Shown in pieces: positions 32,581 through 40,453 of a stretch of DNA of 45,890 nt (positions are counted from its first letter, which is position 1; every line of letters begins with the position of its first letter). A program made the position numbers and the translations under genes. The notes below the pieces were generated by a model, which worked only from the letters and a program-made list of their open reading frames with translations, was not told where the DNA came from and made no database searches. Origin of the DNA: CALROG01 sp943369755 (lineage in GTDB: Bacteria > Pseudomonadota > Gammaproteobacteria > Burkholderiales > Burkholderiaceae_C). The stretch is taken from positions 1 through 45,890 of the forward strand of contig CALROG020000034.1 in NCBI GenBank assembly GCA_943369755.1, in the 5' to 3' direction.

Positions 32581-33947
32581 ATATTCTCAGCCGGTTGCTT
32601 TAGCCACGCCCGCACCTTGCCGGGGTTGAGCAGACCGAGCGGGTCGAAGCGTTTTTTGGTGTCCAGCACGGCTTGCGACAAGCTGCCGCCAGCCTTGCCA
32701 TCTTCGACGATGAAAACATGCGGGTCGTTGATGCGCACGTTGTTGTCGCGGTAAATCTTCATGATCTCCTGCAGGCGCTCCTCGGTGCTGAAACGCACCA
32801 GCTGCAGCGCGGTGCAGGTGACCAGGCCGTCCATGCCGCGTATGTATTCGCAGTGCATCAGCACCTCGCCGCCCAACAATTTTTCCATGCGTTTGACCTG
32901 CTCCACATGCTGGCCGGGGATAAACGCGCTTTGCAGGTAAGTGATGGACTTGTCCACCTTCAGGGCATTGAGGGTGGTGTGATTCCAGGTGTATTCCACC
33001 AGCGTACGATTGCTGGCAGCAACTTCTTCTGCGGTCTTGCGGTAAGTGATCTTTCCCCGATAGCTGGCCACCAGTTCCAGCATGGCCGCCTCGCTGCTGG
33101 AGGCCACCAGCAGGATCACCGCGTGGCAGCCGGCGGGCAGGTGGTCGGCCAGCTGCTTCATGTAGTCGGGGATGGGTTGGGCCAGCAGGCAGATCTCTTT
33201 TTTGACAATGCCGGGGGCGCGTGCCAGCGCATCGCCAAACTCCAGCGCGTCGTCAAATGTGGCGAAAGTGGCAATGTGTTCGGACCAGTCATGCACCGGT
33301 GCCAGGCCCATCTCGAGCTCCAGCACCAGGCCGTTGCTGCCCCACATATGGTGCATGGCCAGGGCCTCGGGGCCGCGCAGTTCGATGATCTTCGGCTCTT
33401 CTTCAAAGGTCATGGCCTTGAGGCCCAGCACATTGCCGGGCGCGGCCAGCGGGCCATAGTTGATCGAGCCAACGCCGCCAAAACCGCCGCCATACAGCCC
33501 ACCCAGCGTCGCGCTGCGGAAGGTGGACGGAATGCAGCGCAGCTCCAGCCCCAAGGGGCGGGTGGCTTTTTCAAAGTCAGACAGGCGCATGCCGGCCTGG
33601 GCGCGGCCCGCGCCATTGCGTGCCCACAAAAAGCTGTTGTAGCCGCTCATGTCCAGCACGACGCCGCCGTGCAGCGGAACTACCTGGCCGTAGTTGCCGG
33701 TGCCACTGCCGCGCAGGGTGACAGGCACGCGCAGTCTGGCGCACAGACTGATGAGGCGGCGGATTTCGTCCTCGCTGCGCGGGCGCACCACGGCGTCGGC
33801 GCGTTTGCCTTCGAGCTGGCGCTTGAGCACCGGGCTGAACCAGGAGAAGTCCTGGGACAGGCGCGCGATGCGGCCCTCGTCGGTGACCCAGTCCAGATCG
33901 GGCAGGGCCGCATGTAGTTGTTCAATGGGGTGGGCAGGGGCGTTCAC
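32577..33947 (-). CDS. FAD-linked oxidase/dehydrogenase (FAD_binding_4, GlcD-like)
   Basis: This flavoprotein has 456 residues. The PP-loop FAD-binding region is at about 85-115 (PVTLRGSGTGNYGQVVPLHGGVVLDM), and the second FAD segment is at about 145-185 (STFRSATLGGLYGGGFGGVGSINYG). The C-terminus FDPLGLLNPGKV is the family closing motif. Such enzymes oxidise alpha-hydroxy acids, alcohols or amines; the substrate is not predictable. There is no clear covalent-FAD His. GTG is the likely start at 33947. It overlaps the Rid gene by 4 bases and follows the permease gene after 81 bases, in which I see no other feature. Confidence 0.88.
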   Translation of the reverse strand: MNAPAHPIEQLHAALPDLDWVTDEGRIARLSQDFSWFSPVLKRQLEGKRADAVVRPRSEDEIRRLISLCARLRVPVTLRGSGTGNYGQVVPLHGGVVLDMSGYNSFLWARNGAGRAQAGMRLSDFEKATRPLGLELRCIPSTFRSATLGGLYGGGFGGVGSINYGPLAAPGNVLGLKAMTFEEEPKIIELRGPEALAMHHMWGSNGLVLELEMGLAPVHDWSEHIATFATFDDALEFGDALARAPGIVKKEICLLAQPIPDYMKQLADHLPAGCHAVILLVASSSEAAMLELVASYRGKITYRKTAEEVAASNRTLVEYTWNHTTLNALKVDKSITYLQSAFIPGQHVEQVKRMEKLLGGEVLMHCEYIRGMDGLVTCTALQLVRFSTEERLQEIMKIYRDNNVRINDPHVFIVEDGKAGGSLSQAVLDTKKRFDPLGLLNPGKVRAWLKQPAENI

Positions 33948-34028
33948 CGGCTATCTTTCAAATGTTTTTGGCTTCCCGCCCTTGTTCGGCACAGGTAAGC
34001 AGCTATCAAAACCATGGCGAATTGGGCG

Positions 34029-34835
34029 TCAATCACGGGCCAGCTCGCTGGCATGCCAGGAACCCAGCGCCAGTTTGGTCAACCAGGCCATCAATGCAAA
34101 CAGGCCAACACCTGCCAGCGAGATCAGCAGCAGTGCGGCGAACATGCGCGGTATGTTGAGCTGGTAGCCCGCCATCAATATCTGATAGGCCAGGCCGGTC
34201 GCCGCGCCGCCGGTACCGGCCACAAATTCGGCTACCACCGCGCCTATCAGTGCCAGCCCGCTGGAGATGCGCAGGCCGCCAAAAAAATAGGGCAAGGCGC
34301 TCGGAATGCGCAAGCGCCACAGGGTTTGCAGCCGGCTGGCGCGGTTCATCAAGAAATAGCTCTGCAGGTCGGGGTCGATGCTGCGCAGCCCCAGCGTGGT
34401 GTTGGAGATGATGGGAAACAGCGCGACCAGCGCGGCGCACAGCACCAGCGAAGCGGTGGGGTCTTTCACCCAGATGATGATCAGCGGTGCCACTGCCACG
34501 ATGGGTGTGACCTGCAGCAAAACCGCATAGGGAAACAGCGCAGTTTCTATTTTGCGGCTTTGTACAAACAGGAAGGAGATCAACACACCAGTAAAGGTGG
34601 CCAGTGCAAACGACAGCAGGGTGATCTTCATGGTGACCAGCAAGGAGCCGCCCAGGGACTGCCAGTCCGTCACCAGGGTCTGGAACATCAGCAGCGGCGA
34701 GGGCACCAGGTACGGCGGCAGCTTGAAGCCGGTGACCAGCGCTTGCCAGCTACCCAGCAGCACCAGCGCCACCAGGGCCGGGTACAGAATGCGCTGGACG
34801 CGGGGTGAGGCTACCGAAAGGGGGGCTTGTTGCAT
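34029..34835 (-). CDS. ABC transporter permease (SsuC/TauC/ThiX-like)
   Basis: This is an inner-membrane permease of 268 residues with six or so helices. The EAA-type loop is at about 175-205 (DPDLQSYFLMNRASRLQTLWRLRIPSALPYFFGGLRIS). The family segment PSPLLMFQTL follows the first helix. Permeases of this class pair with NMT1-type binding proteins for pyrimidines, taurine, sulfonates or nitrate. The ATG at 34835 lies 10 bases after the ATPase stop; a further upstream start would overlap the ATPase gene. Confidence 0.92.
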   Translation of the reverse strand: MQQAPLSVASPRVQRILYPALVALVLLGSWQALVTGFKLPPYLVPSPLLMFQTLVTDWQSLGGSLLVTMKITLLSFALATFTGVLISFLFVQSRKIETALFPYAVLLQVTPIVAVAPLIIIWVKDPTASLVLCAALVALFPIISNTTLGLRSIDPDLQSYFLMNRASRLQTLWRLRIPSALPYFFGGLRISSGLALIGAVVAEFVAGTGGAATGLAYQILMAGYQLNIPRMFAALLLISLAGVGLFALMAWLTKLALGSWHASELARD

Positions 34836-34845
34836 GCGTTTGTCC

Positions 34846-35664
34846 TCAGTGACCGGGTTCGTCGCCGTCCAGGCTGGCGCGCAGCAGGCTGTCCTGCAGG
34901 CGTTTGGCGTAGGCAGCAAAGCGCGGCGTGACCATGAAGTCGGGTGTGCGCGGATAAGGCTCGTCGATCAGCACTTCTTCCACAATGCGGCCGGGGCGCG
35001 CCGCCATCATCACCACACGGGTCGAGAGAAACACCGCCTCGTGGATCGAGTGGGTAACAAATACCACCGTGAGCTTTTTGTCCTGCCACAGCGCCAGCAA
35101 ATCGGCATCCAGCTTGTGGCGCGTGATCTCGTCGAGCGCGCCAAAAGGCTCGTCCATCAGCAGCAGATTCGGCTGCACCACCAGGCTGCGCGCAATCGAC
35201 ACCCGCATCTGCATGCCGCCAGACAGCGCCCGTGGCAAGGCGCTGGCAAATTTGCTCAGGCCGACCAGCGCGAGGGCTTCGGCCACACGGGCATCGGCCT
35301 CGGCACGCGGCACGCCGGCCAGCTCCAGCGGCAGCCGGACATTGGCCGCCACACTGGCCCAGGGCATGAGGGTGGCCGACTGGAACACAAACGCCAGCTT
35401 GCGGCCAGCCTCCTGTAGCTGCTCGACCGGCTTGCGCCACAGCAGCAAGCGGCCATCGGTGGGCGCGAGCAGGCCCGCCACCATTTTCAGCAGCGTGCTT
35501 TTTCCACAGCCCGAGGGCCCGAGCAGGGTGACAAATTCGCCCTCTTGCACGGTGAGGTCCACCGGCTGCAACGCGACCGTCCCGTTAGGGTAGGTCTTGT
35601 GCGCCGACAGCACCTCTACCGCGGGCGTTCCCGCCGAGACGGCGGCTGGCTGCTCTCGCATCAA
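34846..35664 (-). CDS. ABC transporter ATP-binding protein (SsuB/TauB/ThiZ-like)
   Basis: This ATPase has 272 residues. Walker A GPSGCGKST is at about 50-58, the Q-loop reads FVFQSATLMPWASV, the signature is LSGGMQMRVSIARSL, and Walker B is LLLMDEPFGALDE. The MPWASVAANVRLPLELAGV block is standard for this subfamily. The start overlaps the stop of the first binding-protein gene (ATGA), so SBP, ATPase and permease are coupled. It has an N-terminal extension of about 15 residues before the core. Confidence 0.94.
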   Translation of the reverse strand: MMREQPAAVSAGTPAVEVLSAHKTYPNGTVALQPVDLTVQEGEFVTLLGPSGCGKSTLLKMVAGLLAPTDGRLLLWRKPVEQLQEAGRKLAFVFQSATLMPWASVAANVRLPLELAGVPRAEADARVAEALALVGLSKFASALPRALSGGMQMRVSIARSLVVQPNLLLMDEPFGALDEITRHKLDADLLALWQDKKLTVVFVTHSIHEAVFLSTRVVMMAARPGRIVEEVLIDEPYPRTPDFMVTPRFAAYAKRLQDSLLRASLDGDEPGH

Positions 35665-36644
35665 GGCATCACCTTGAGGTCCTTGATGTAGTCAAAGTTG
35701 TAGGCCGTGGTTGGCCCCAGCCTGCCGGCGTCCACCAGCTTGTTCTCCAGCAAAAAGGCGTGGTTCTTGCGGACGCGGTCAATGTCCATGCTGCCGATGC
35801 CGTTTTTGCTGGCACCGCCGCCGGTCACAATGCCCATCTCCTTGAGCTTGGCGACGCTGTAGGCCAGTTGCTCGTCACTCATGTTGGGGTTGTCCTTCTT
35901 GATCAGCACGTTGGCTGGGGCCGGGTCGGCCAGGTAGCTCTTCCAGCCTTCCATCGTGCCCTTGACAAAAGCTTCCATGGCCTTTCCGCGGCTCTTGACC
36001 GTGTCTTCCATGCAGGAGATGGTGGTGGCGTAAGTGGGCCAGCCGTGGTCGGCAAACAGGAAGGTGTTGGCCTTGATGCCGGCCTTCTGCACGGCGAAAG
36101 GCTCGGAGGTCAGATAGCCCTGCTGCACGGTGTTTTTATCGGCCACAAAGGGCTGGATGTTGAAGGTGTAGGGCCGGGTCTGAGCGTCCTGAAAGCCGTA
36201 TTTGCTTTTCAGCCAGAGCCAGTAGCCCTGCCGCGCGGACGGCGCGATCAGTATGGTTTTGCCCTTCATGTCTGCAAAACTCTTGACCTCTTCATGGGCA
36301 ATCAGCACCTGGGGGTCTTTCTGGAAGATGGCCGCCAGCGTCACCACCGGCAAACCGCCGCTGCGCGCCACCATCATCTGCAGATCGCTGGAGCCCATGA
36401 TGCAGTCAGTCTGGCCGGCGGCCATAAGCTGCAGGATGTTGACTTGCGGCCCTCCCATCTTGATGGTCACGTCCAGCCCGTACTTCTTGTAGATGCCGGT
36501 GGCCACCGCCTGGTAGAAGCCGCCGTGTTCGGCCTGCGCGTACCAGTTGGTCATGTAGGTGAACTTTTCCTGTGCCTGGGCACCGGCGGACAGGGCCAGG
36601 GCGAGCGATGCGGCAACAAAGGTGCGTGCGGTAATTTTCTTCAT
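35661..36644 (-). CDS. NMT1/THI5-type ABC substrate-binding protein, first copy
   Basis: This is a periplasmic binding protein of 327 residues with signal peptide 1-24 (ALSAGAQAQ). The mature sequence begins TYMTNWYAQAEHGGFYQAVA and continues GIYKKYGLDVTIKMGGPQVN, nearly the same as the second copy at 30994-31950. The ATG at 36644 follows GAGGT at good spacing; an ATG ten codons upstream is less likely. It sits directly before the ATPase and permease, so it is the cognate binding protein. By family the ligand could be a pyrimidine-like heterocycle; this is inference. Confidence 0.93.
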   Translation of the reverse strand: MKKITARTFVAASLALALSAGAQAQEKFTYMTNWYAQAEHGGFYQAVATGIYKKYGLDVTIKMGGPQVNILQLMAAGQTDCIMGSSDLQMMVARSGGLPVVTLAAIFQKDPQVLIAHEEVKSFADMKGKTILIAPSARQGYWLWLKSKYGFQDAQTRPYTFNIQPFVADKNTVQQGYLTSEPFAVQKAGIKANTFLFADHGWPTYATTISCMEDTVKSRGKAMEAFVKGTMEGWKSYLADPAPANVLIKKDNPNMSDEQLAYSVAKLKEMGIVTGGGASKNGIGSMDIDRVRKNHAFLLENKLVDAGRLGPTTAYNFDYIKDLKVMP

Positions 36645-36664
36645 GGTGACCTCATGGGTAGAAG

Positions 36665-36675
36665 GGTTGAACACA
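36665..36675 (-). promoter_or_regulatory. Leader motif TGTGTTCAACC upstream of the first binding protein
   Basis: On the - strand TGTGTTCAACC ends 20 bases before the ATG at 36644. This is the same offset as the motif before the second binding-protein gene. The remaining 78-base gap is A-rich on the + strand and shows no terminator. Confidence 0.4.
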
Positions 36676-36722
36676 GGTAAAAAATCAAAAAGAAATGATG
36701 CAATTTGCGCGCCTGCAAGGCG

Positions 36723-37577
36723 TCAAAGCTCCTGCTGGATATGGCCTTGCTGATGGCCATAGCCCCAGGACTCGACTTCACGCGTGACCCACTGCATATG
36801 AAACAGGTCGGTCAGGGCCTGGACCCAACTGTTGGCCAGCGTGTCCAGAATGTCGTGGCCCTGCTCGGCAGTGGCGCCGAAAGGGTCACCAATGACGCCG
36901 CTGGGGCCAAAATCGCGCGCCGTCCAGGCGCAGGCCGGCCGGCCGTCGGCGGACAGCACCTTGCTGGGAAACACCGGCGGAAAATTGGCGACCGCGCGCT
37001 CCATGCGCACGGTGTCGGGTGCCAGCGCCAGCATCAACGCCGTCTCTGAATGGCCGGCATGCATGGCCAGGCGCCGTTCCTGGTCAGAGATGTATTTGCC
37101 CGACGAGTTGGCCAGTCGCGAGACGTGATAGGGCACGATCACAAAGTCGCCATGGCGCAGGCGCAGCTCGCGCGCCGCCATCTCCAGCACCTGGGGCTGG
37201 CCGCCGTGGCCATTGGCCAGCAGCAGCTTGCGAAAACCGGCGCGGTACACAGACTCGCCAAGTTCGGTGATGGTGGCCAGCAAGGTCGGGCCGGTCAGCG
37301 TGAGTGTGCCGGGGAAGTGCAGGTGTTCGTCGGATTTGCCGTAAGTGATGGGTGCCAGGCCAAAGGCGCGGATCTCGGCCGGCAGGCGCTCCAGCGCCTT
37401 GCCCAGCACGCCAGACGAAATCACGCTGTCAACCGAACATGGCAGGTGCGGGCCGTGCTGCTCAATCGCACCCACTGGCAAAACGATGACCGTGTTTTCG
37501 CGGTCTGGCAGCGCGGCAATGTCGGTCCAGCTCAGGTAGGGCAGGAAGCGGTGGGGCGGGATGTAACCGTGGATCAT
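36723..37577 (-). CDS. Creatininase family amidohydrolase
   Basis: This 284-residue enzyme is of the creatininase family, which opens cyclic amide bonds or deformylates. The metal ligands expected from the family are present: Glu39 and His41 in AIEQHGPHLP, Asp50 in SVDSVI, His124 in NGHGG and Glu178 in HAGHSETAL. SDEHLHFPGTLTL is the conserved substrate block. Characterised relatives include creatininase, ArfB-type deformylases and others, so the ring substrate cannot be named. The start overlaps the stop of the cytosine-deaminase-like gene (ATGA). Confidence 0.9.
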   Translation of the reverse strand: MIHGYIPPHRFLPYLSWTDIAALPDRENTVIVLPVGAIEQHGPHLPCSVDSVISSGVLGKALERLPAEIRAFGLAPITYGKSDEHLHFPGTLTLTGPTLLATITELGESVYRAGFRKLLLANGHGGQPQVLEMAARELRLRHGDFVIVPYHVSRLANSSGKYISDQERRLAMHAGHSETALMLALAPDTVRMERAVANFPPVFPSKVLSADGRPACAWTARDFGPSGVIGDPFGATAEQGHDILDTLANSWVQALTDLFHMQWVTREVESWGYGHQQGHIQQEL

Positions 37578-38839
37578 GCAAACTGCCTTTCAGGCGAGGA
37601 GGGAATCGGAACGCCGTTGCGCAGCACCAGGCGCTGGCTGGCACGCGAAGGCCAGCCCCAGGCGTCGGCAGCGGTAAAAACCACCAGATCGGCCGGGGCA
37701 CCGACCAGCGAAGCGGTGCCCACGGGTGCGCGCTGCAGCCAGTCGCGGCGGCACAGGCTTTCGGACCAGACATCGAAGGGCTGGTCCAGTTGTGCGGTGA
37801 GCACGCCCGCCGCCAGCGCCTCCACCGGGTCGTAGCTACCGACTCTGCAAAACGGGTCCTGCACGTTGTCGCTGGCCATCAGCACCGGGATGCCACGTGC
37901 GCGTGCTTCTTTCACCAGCGTGAGACCACGCTGGCGTGGCGTGCGGCCGGTCACAGCGTCTTGCAACAGCAGGTTGGTGATGGGCAATGAGACCAGGGTG
38001 ATGGGCACTTGTGCCACTGCATCCAGCGTGGCCAGGGCCTGGTTTTCGGGCTGCGCCGCCAGCGCGCAGCTGTGGCCGCAGACCACGCGGCCTTTGAAAC
38101 TGGTTTCACGCAGGATCGCCGCAGTGGTTGCCAGCCCCTGCGCCGCAGGGTTGAGCTCTTCGTCCACATGCAGGTCCACGTCGAGCCCGGCTTCCCCGGC
38201 CGAGATGAACACATGGCGCAGGGCCTGCTCATCCCAGTTGCTGGTGTGTACGAATGCGCCCAGCAGCGCATGGGGGCCGGTGGCAGCCACCTGCCGGGCC
38301 AGCCTGCGGGCTTGCGCCAGGTCTTGAAACAGCGGAAGTTTGATAAGGCTGACCTGCTCGAGCTGGATGCGGCCCTTCCATTCATCGGCCAGTGCGGCCA
38401 TCACGTTCCAGGCTACCGGTGTGGTGTCAGGCTCCCACCAGTCTACGTGGGTGCGCAGGTGCACGCAGCCCGCTGCCCAGGCCCAGTCCAGCGCGCGACT
38501 GGCGCGGGTGTGCACGTCGGCGGGAGTCCAGTGCAGGCGATCAGTCATCATGGCGTCGATCGCGCCCAACAGGCCGGGCTGAACCGGGCCGATGCGTGGC
38601 AAGGTAAAGGTTTTGTCGATGTGGGTGTGTGCATCCACCAGGCCCGGCAAGACCGGCGCGCCTTGCAGGTCCCAGTGACCGCCTGGCGCCAGTGCAGGCG
38701 CGGCGGGCCGCACGGCGGCTATGCGGCCGGCGTCCAGCGTGAGGTCGGCCAGCGCCGGCTGCCCTGCGTGCAAAGGCCAGTCCGTGGGCAGCAGCCAGCG
38801 TGGCAAGCGCACGTTGCACAGCGTATTGGGCGCGTTCAT
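37574..38839 (-). CDS. Cytosine deaminase family amidohydrolase (CodA-like)
   Basis: This metal-dependent deaminase-type enzyme has 421 residues. The ligands are His71-x-His73 (DAHTHIDKT), His224 with Glu227 (DLHVDEELNP), His256 (CGHSCAL) and Asp324 (ASDNVQDPF). All correspond to the E. coli CodA set (His61, His63, His214, Glu217, His246, Asp313). Family members deaminate cytosine, creatinine, isocytosine or isoguanine. With a creatininase-family gene next door, a deaminate-then-open-ring sequence is plausible but unproven. It overlaps both neighbours by 4 bases. Confidence 0.88.
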   Translation of the reverse strand: MNAPNTLCNVRLPRWLLPTDWPLHAGQPALADLTLDAGRIAAVRPAAPALAPGGHWDLQGAPVLPGLVDAHTHIDKTFTLPRIGPVQPGLLGAIDAMMTDRLHWTPADVHTRASRALDWAWAAGCVHLRTHVDWWEPDTTPVAWNVMAALADEWKGRIQLEQVSLIKLPLFQDLAQARRLARQVAATGPHALLGAFVHTSNWDEQALRHVFISAGEAGLDVDLHVDEELNPAAQGLATTAAILRETSFKGRVVCGHSCALAAQPENQALATLDAVAQVPITLVSLPITNLLLQDAVTGRTPRQRGLTLVKEARARGIPVLMASDNVQDPFCRVGSYDPVEALAAGVLTAQLDQPFDVWSESLCRRDWLQRAPVGTASLVGAPADLVVFTAADAWGWPSRASQRLVLRNGVPIPSSPERQFA

Positions 38840-39423
38840 GCAAACCTTGCCATGGCTGAACTGACCCGCTGCATGAAGCGTTTGAGCTGGGGCTCGGTCG
38901 CCACATTCATGTGGTAATGCGCATGAAAGTCCACCCGCGCCGTATTGCCGGTCAGGCGGCGCATGTAGCGGGTGATGATCTTGCGCGGCGGGTCCCCCAT
39001 GTACCAGGCCACCCAGCGTGGCCTGCCATAAGTGACCACCGCCGAGATACGCTTGATGTGCGTCAGCATGGGTTTCACATTGGCCGGGTCGCTGATGTCA
39101 AAAGCCACCCCGGGCATGAAAAGGCGGTCGAAATACCCCTTGAGCATGGCAGGCAGGCCAAAACACCAGGTGGGAAAGCAGAACACGATGGCTTCGGCGC
39201 GCGCCAGCCGCTCTACATGGCCGGCCAGCGGCAACTGATTGGAAGGCACCTCGTGATAACCCAGGCGCTCTTCGCGCGAGAGCACCGGGTTGAAGCCCTC
39301 GGCGTACAGGTCGCAGTCATCCACGGTATGCCCGGCGGCCAGCAGGTTCTTGACCACCTCCTGATGCAGCGCGGCATGAAAGCTGGTTTCAACCGGATGG
39401 CAATAGACGACCAGGACGTGCAT
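38836..39423 (-). CDS. NAD(P)H-dependent flavodoxin-fold oxidoreductase (Flavodoxin_2 type)
   Basis: This 195-residue protein of the quinone reductase/KefF-like family binds FMN or FAD. MHVLVVYCHPVETSFHAALHQ is the N-terminal flavin phosphate loop, and FCFPTWCFGLPAMLKGYFDRLFMPG (about 84-108) is the second flavin-contact block. VVTYGRPRWVAWYMGDPP lies in the third. Possible roles are a flavin or quinone reductase, or an electron donor to the Rieske oxygenases; the latter is speculative, because Rieske systems normally use iron-sulfur flavoprotein reductases. It is the first gene of the 12-kb operon, after a 230-base gap with a palindrome. Confidence 0.88.
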   Translation of the reverse strand: MHVLVVYCHPVETSFHAALHQEVVKNLLAAGHTVDDCDLYAEGFNPVLSREERLGYHEVPSNQLPLAGHVERLARAEAIVFCFPTWCFGLPAMLKGYFDRLFMPGVAFDISDPANVKPMLTHIKRISAVVTYGRPRWVAWYMGDPPRKIITRYMRRLTGNTARVDFHAHYHMNVATEPQLKRFMQRVSSAMARFA

Positions 39424-39560
39424 GGCGGGCTAACTCAGGCCAACGCGGTGCTGCCATGCACCAAGCTGGATCATCGGGCTGAAATTGGCCGCCGCCACGC
39501 CCTGATTTGGGTGGCTGCGGCAGCGGGTCGGCAAAAATCTGGCAGGGTGGTTTTTCAATG

Positions 39561-39589
39561 TTGACCAATCAATCTGATCGATTGGTCAA
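39561..39589. promoter_or_regulatory. Candidate operator for the RutR-like regulator
   Basis: TTGACCAATC (39561-39570) and GATTGGTCAA (39580-39589) are perfect 10-bp inverted arms around a 9-base centre. The half-sites TTGACCA and TGGTCAA match those in the published RutR consensus TTGACCAnnTGGTCAA, but with a wider spacing of 15. It lies in the 230-base gap between the TetR gene and the first gene of the catabolic operon, 138 bases before that gene's ATG. The rest of the gap shows no convincing promoter to me. Confidence 0.65.
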
Positions 39590-39653
39590 ATAAAGCAAGT
39601 GTTATGCCAAATGGAATGCCGCCTGATGGCCGGCCGGCGGTGCCGCGCCAGTT

Positions 39654-40370
39654 CTAGCGTGGCAGCTTGATGCCGCAGCCGCGCAGGATCAGGGTGGTGA
39701 GCTCCTTGACCAGGCGGTCCCGGTCGGGTGTCCAGCTGGGCTGGCGCGGCTCCAGCAGTTGCTGCACCTGGACCGCCGAGTCGGCATAAAACTGCGTCAT
39801 GGCCCAGATGCTCATCAGCAGGGTATGGGGATCGACCGGTTGCATCAGGCCACGGGCGATCCAGTCGTTGATGACCGCCACCTTCTGGCGCGTGCGGCGG
39901 CGCGAGTCGGGCCAGAATTTTTCGAGGTTGTGGCCACCGTCGAGCACTTCGCGCGTGAAGATGCGTGAGATCTCGGGCTTGTCGAAGGCCACATGGATCT
40001 TGGAGCGGATGTAGTCGCCCAGCACCTTGGCCGGGTCGCTGGAGTCGGTGGCAAACATGCCCTTCCAGTCAGACACCACCGACATCAGCAGCTCACCGTA
40101 AAGCTCTTCCTTGCCCTGGATGTAGTAGTGCAATTGCGGCTTGGTCAGGCCGGCGCGCGCAGCAATCGCCTGGGTGGATGTGCCCTTGAGGCCGTTTTCA
40201 CTGAACTCCGCGATGGCTGCGGCGTGGATGGCAGCCATCATCTGCTCCCGGCTGCGGCGTGTATTGCGCGGGACTTTTTCGGAATCGGCGGCGCTGGATT
40301 TCGCCGCTTTCAGGGTTGCCGGCTTCATCGTTGAGGTGCGACTTTCTGTTGGCTCAATGGGCTCGGGCAT
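39654..40370 (-). CDS. TetR/AcrR family regulator, RutR-like
   Basis: This repressor-type protein has 238 residues. The HTH is at about 43-90 (AAIHAAAIAEFSENGLKGTSTQAIAARAGLTKPQLHYYIQGKEELY). The C-terminal ligand domain resembles E. coli RutR (YIRSKIHVAFDKPEISRIFTREVLDGG, and MSIWAMTQFYADSAVQ like IWASTQHYADFAPQ). RutR binds uracil/thymine and controls pyrimidine degradation. The ATG at 40370 is one option; the ATG at 40328 (224 residues) is equally plausible. It lies upstream of the operon in the same orientation, with the candidate operator between. Confidence 0.88.
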   Translation of the reverse strand: MPEPIEPTESRTSTMKPATLKAAKSSAADSEKVPRNTRRSREQMMAAIHAAAIAEFSENGLKGTSTQAIAARAGLTKPQLHYYIQGKEELYGELLMSVVSDWKGMFATDSSDPAKVLGDYIRSKIHVAFDKPEISRIFTREVLDGGHNLEKFWPDSRRRTRQKVAVINDWIARGLMQPVDPHTLLMSIWAMTQFYADSAVQVQQLLEPRQPSWTPDRDRLVKELTTLILRGCGIKLPR

Positions 40371-40453
40371 CGTAGCAGATGGGGTTGTGCAGGGTATCGG
40401 CCCAATGGCAAGCCGGCCTTGCGCAACACCTGCGCAGGCTGGTGGCCAGTTTC

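Noticed and set aside
33948..34028. Fifth copy of the dispersed repeat around AGCTATCAAAACCATGGC
   Set aside because: Only a short stretch resembles the repeat and the block order is not present.
39590..39653. Sigma-70 promoter for the 12-kb operon
   Set aside because: TTGACC and TTGGCA are present but no acceptable -10 box lies at 16-18 bases; the promoter cannot be placed with confidence.
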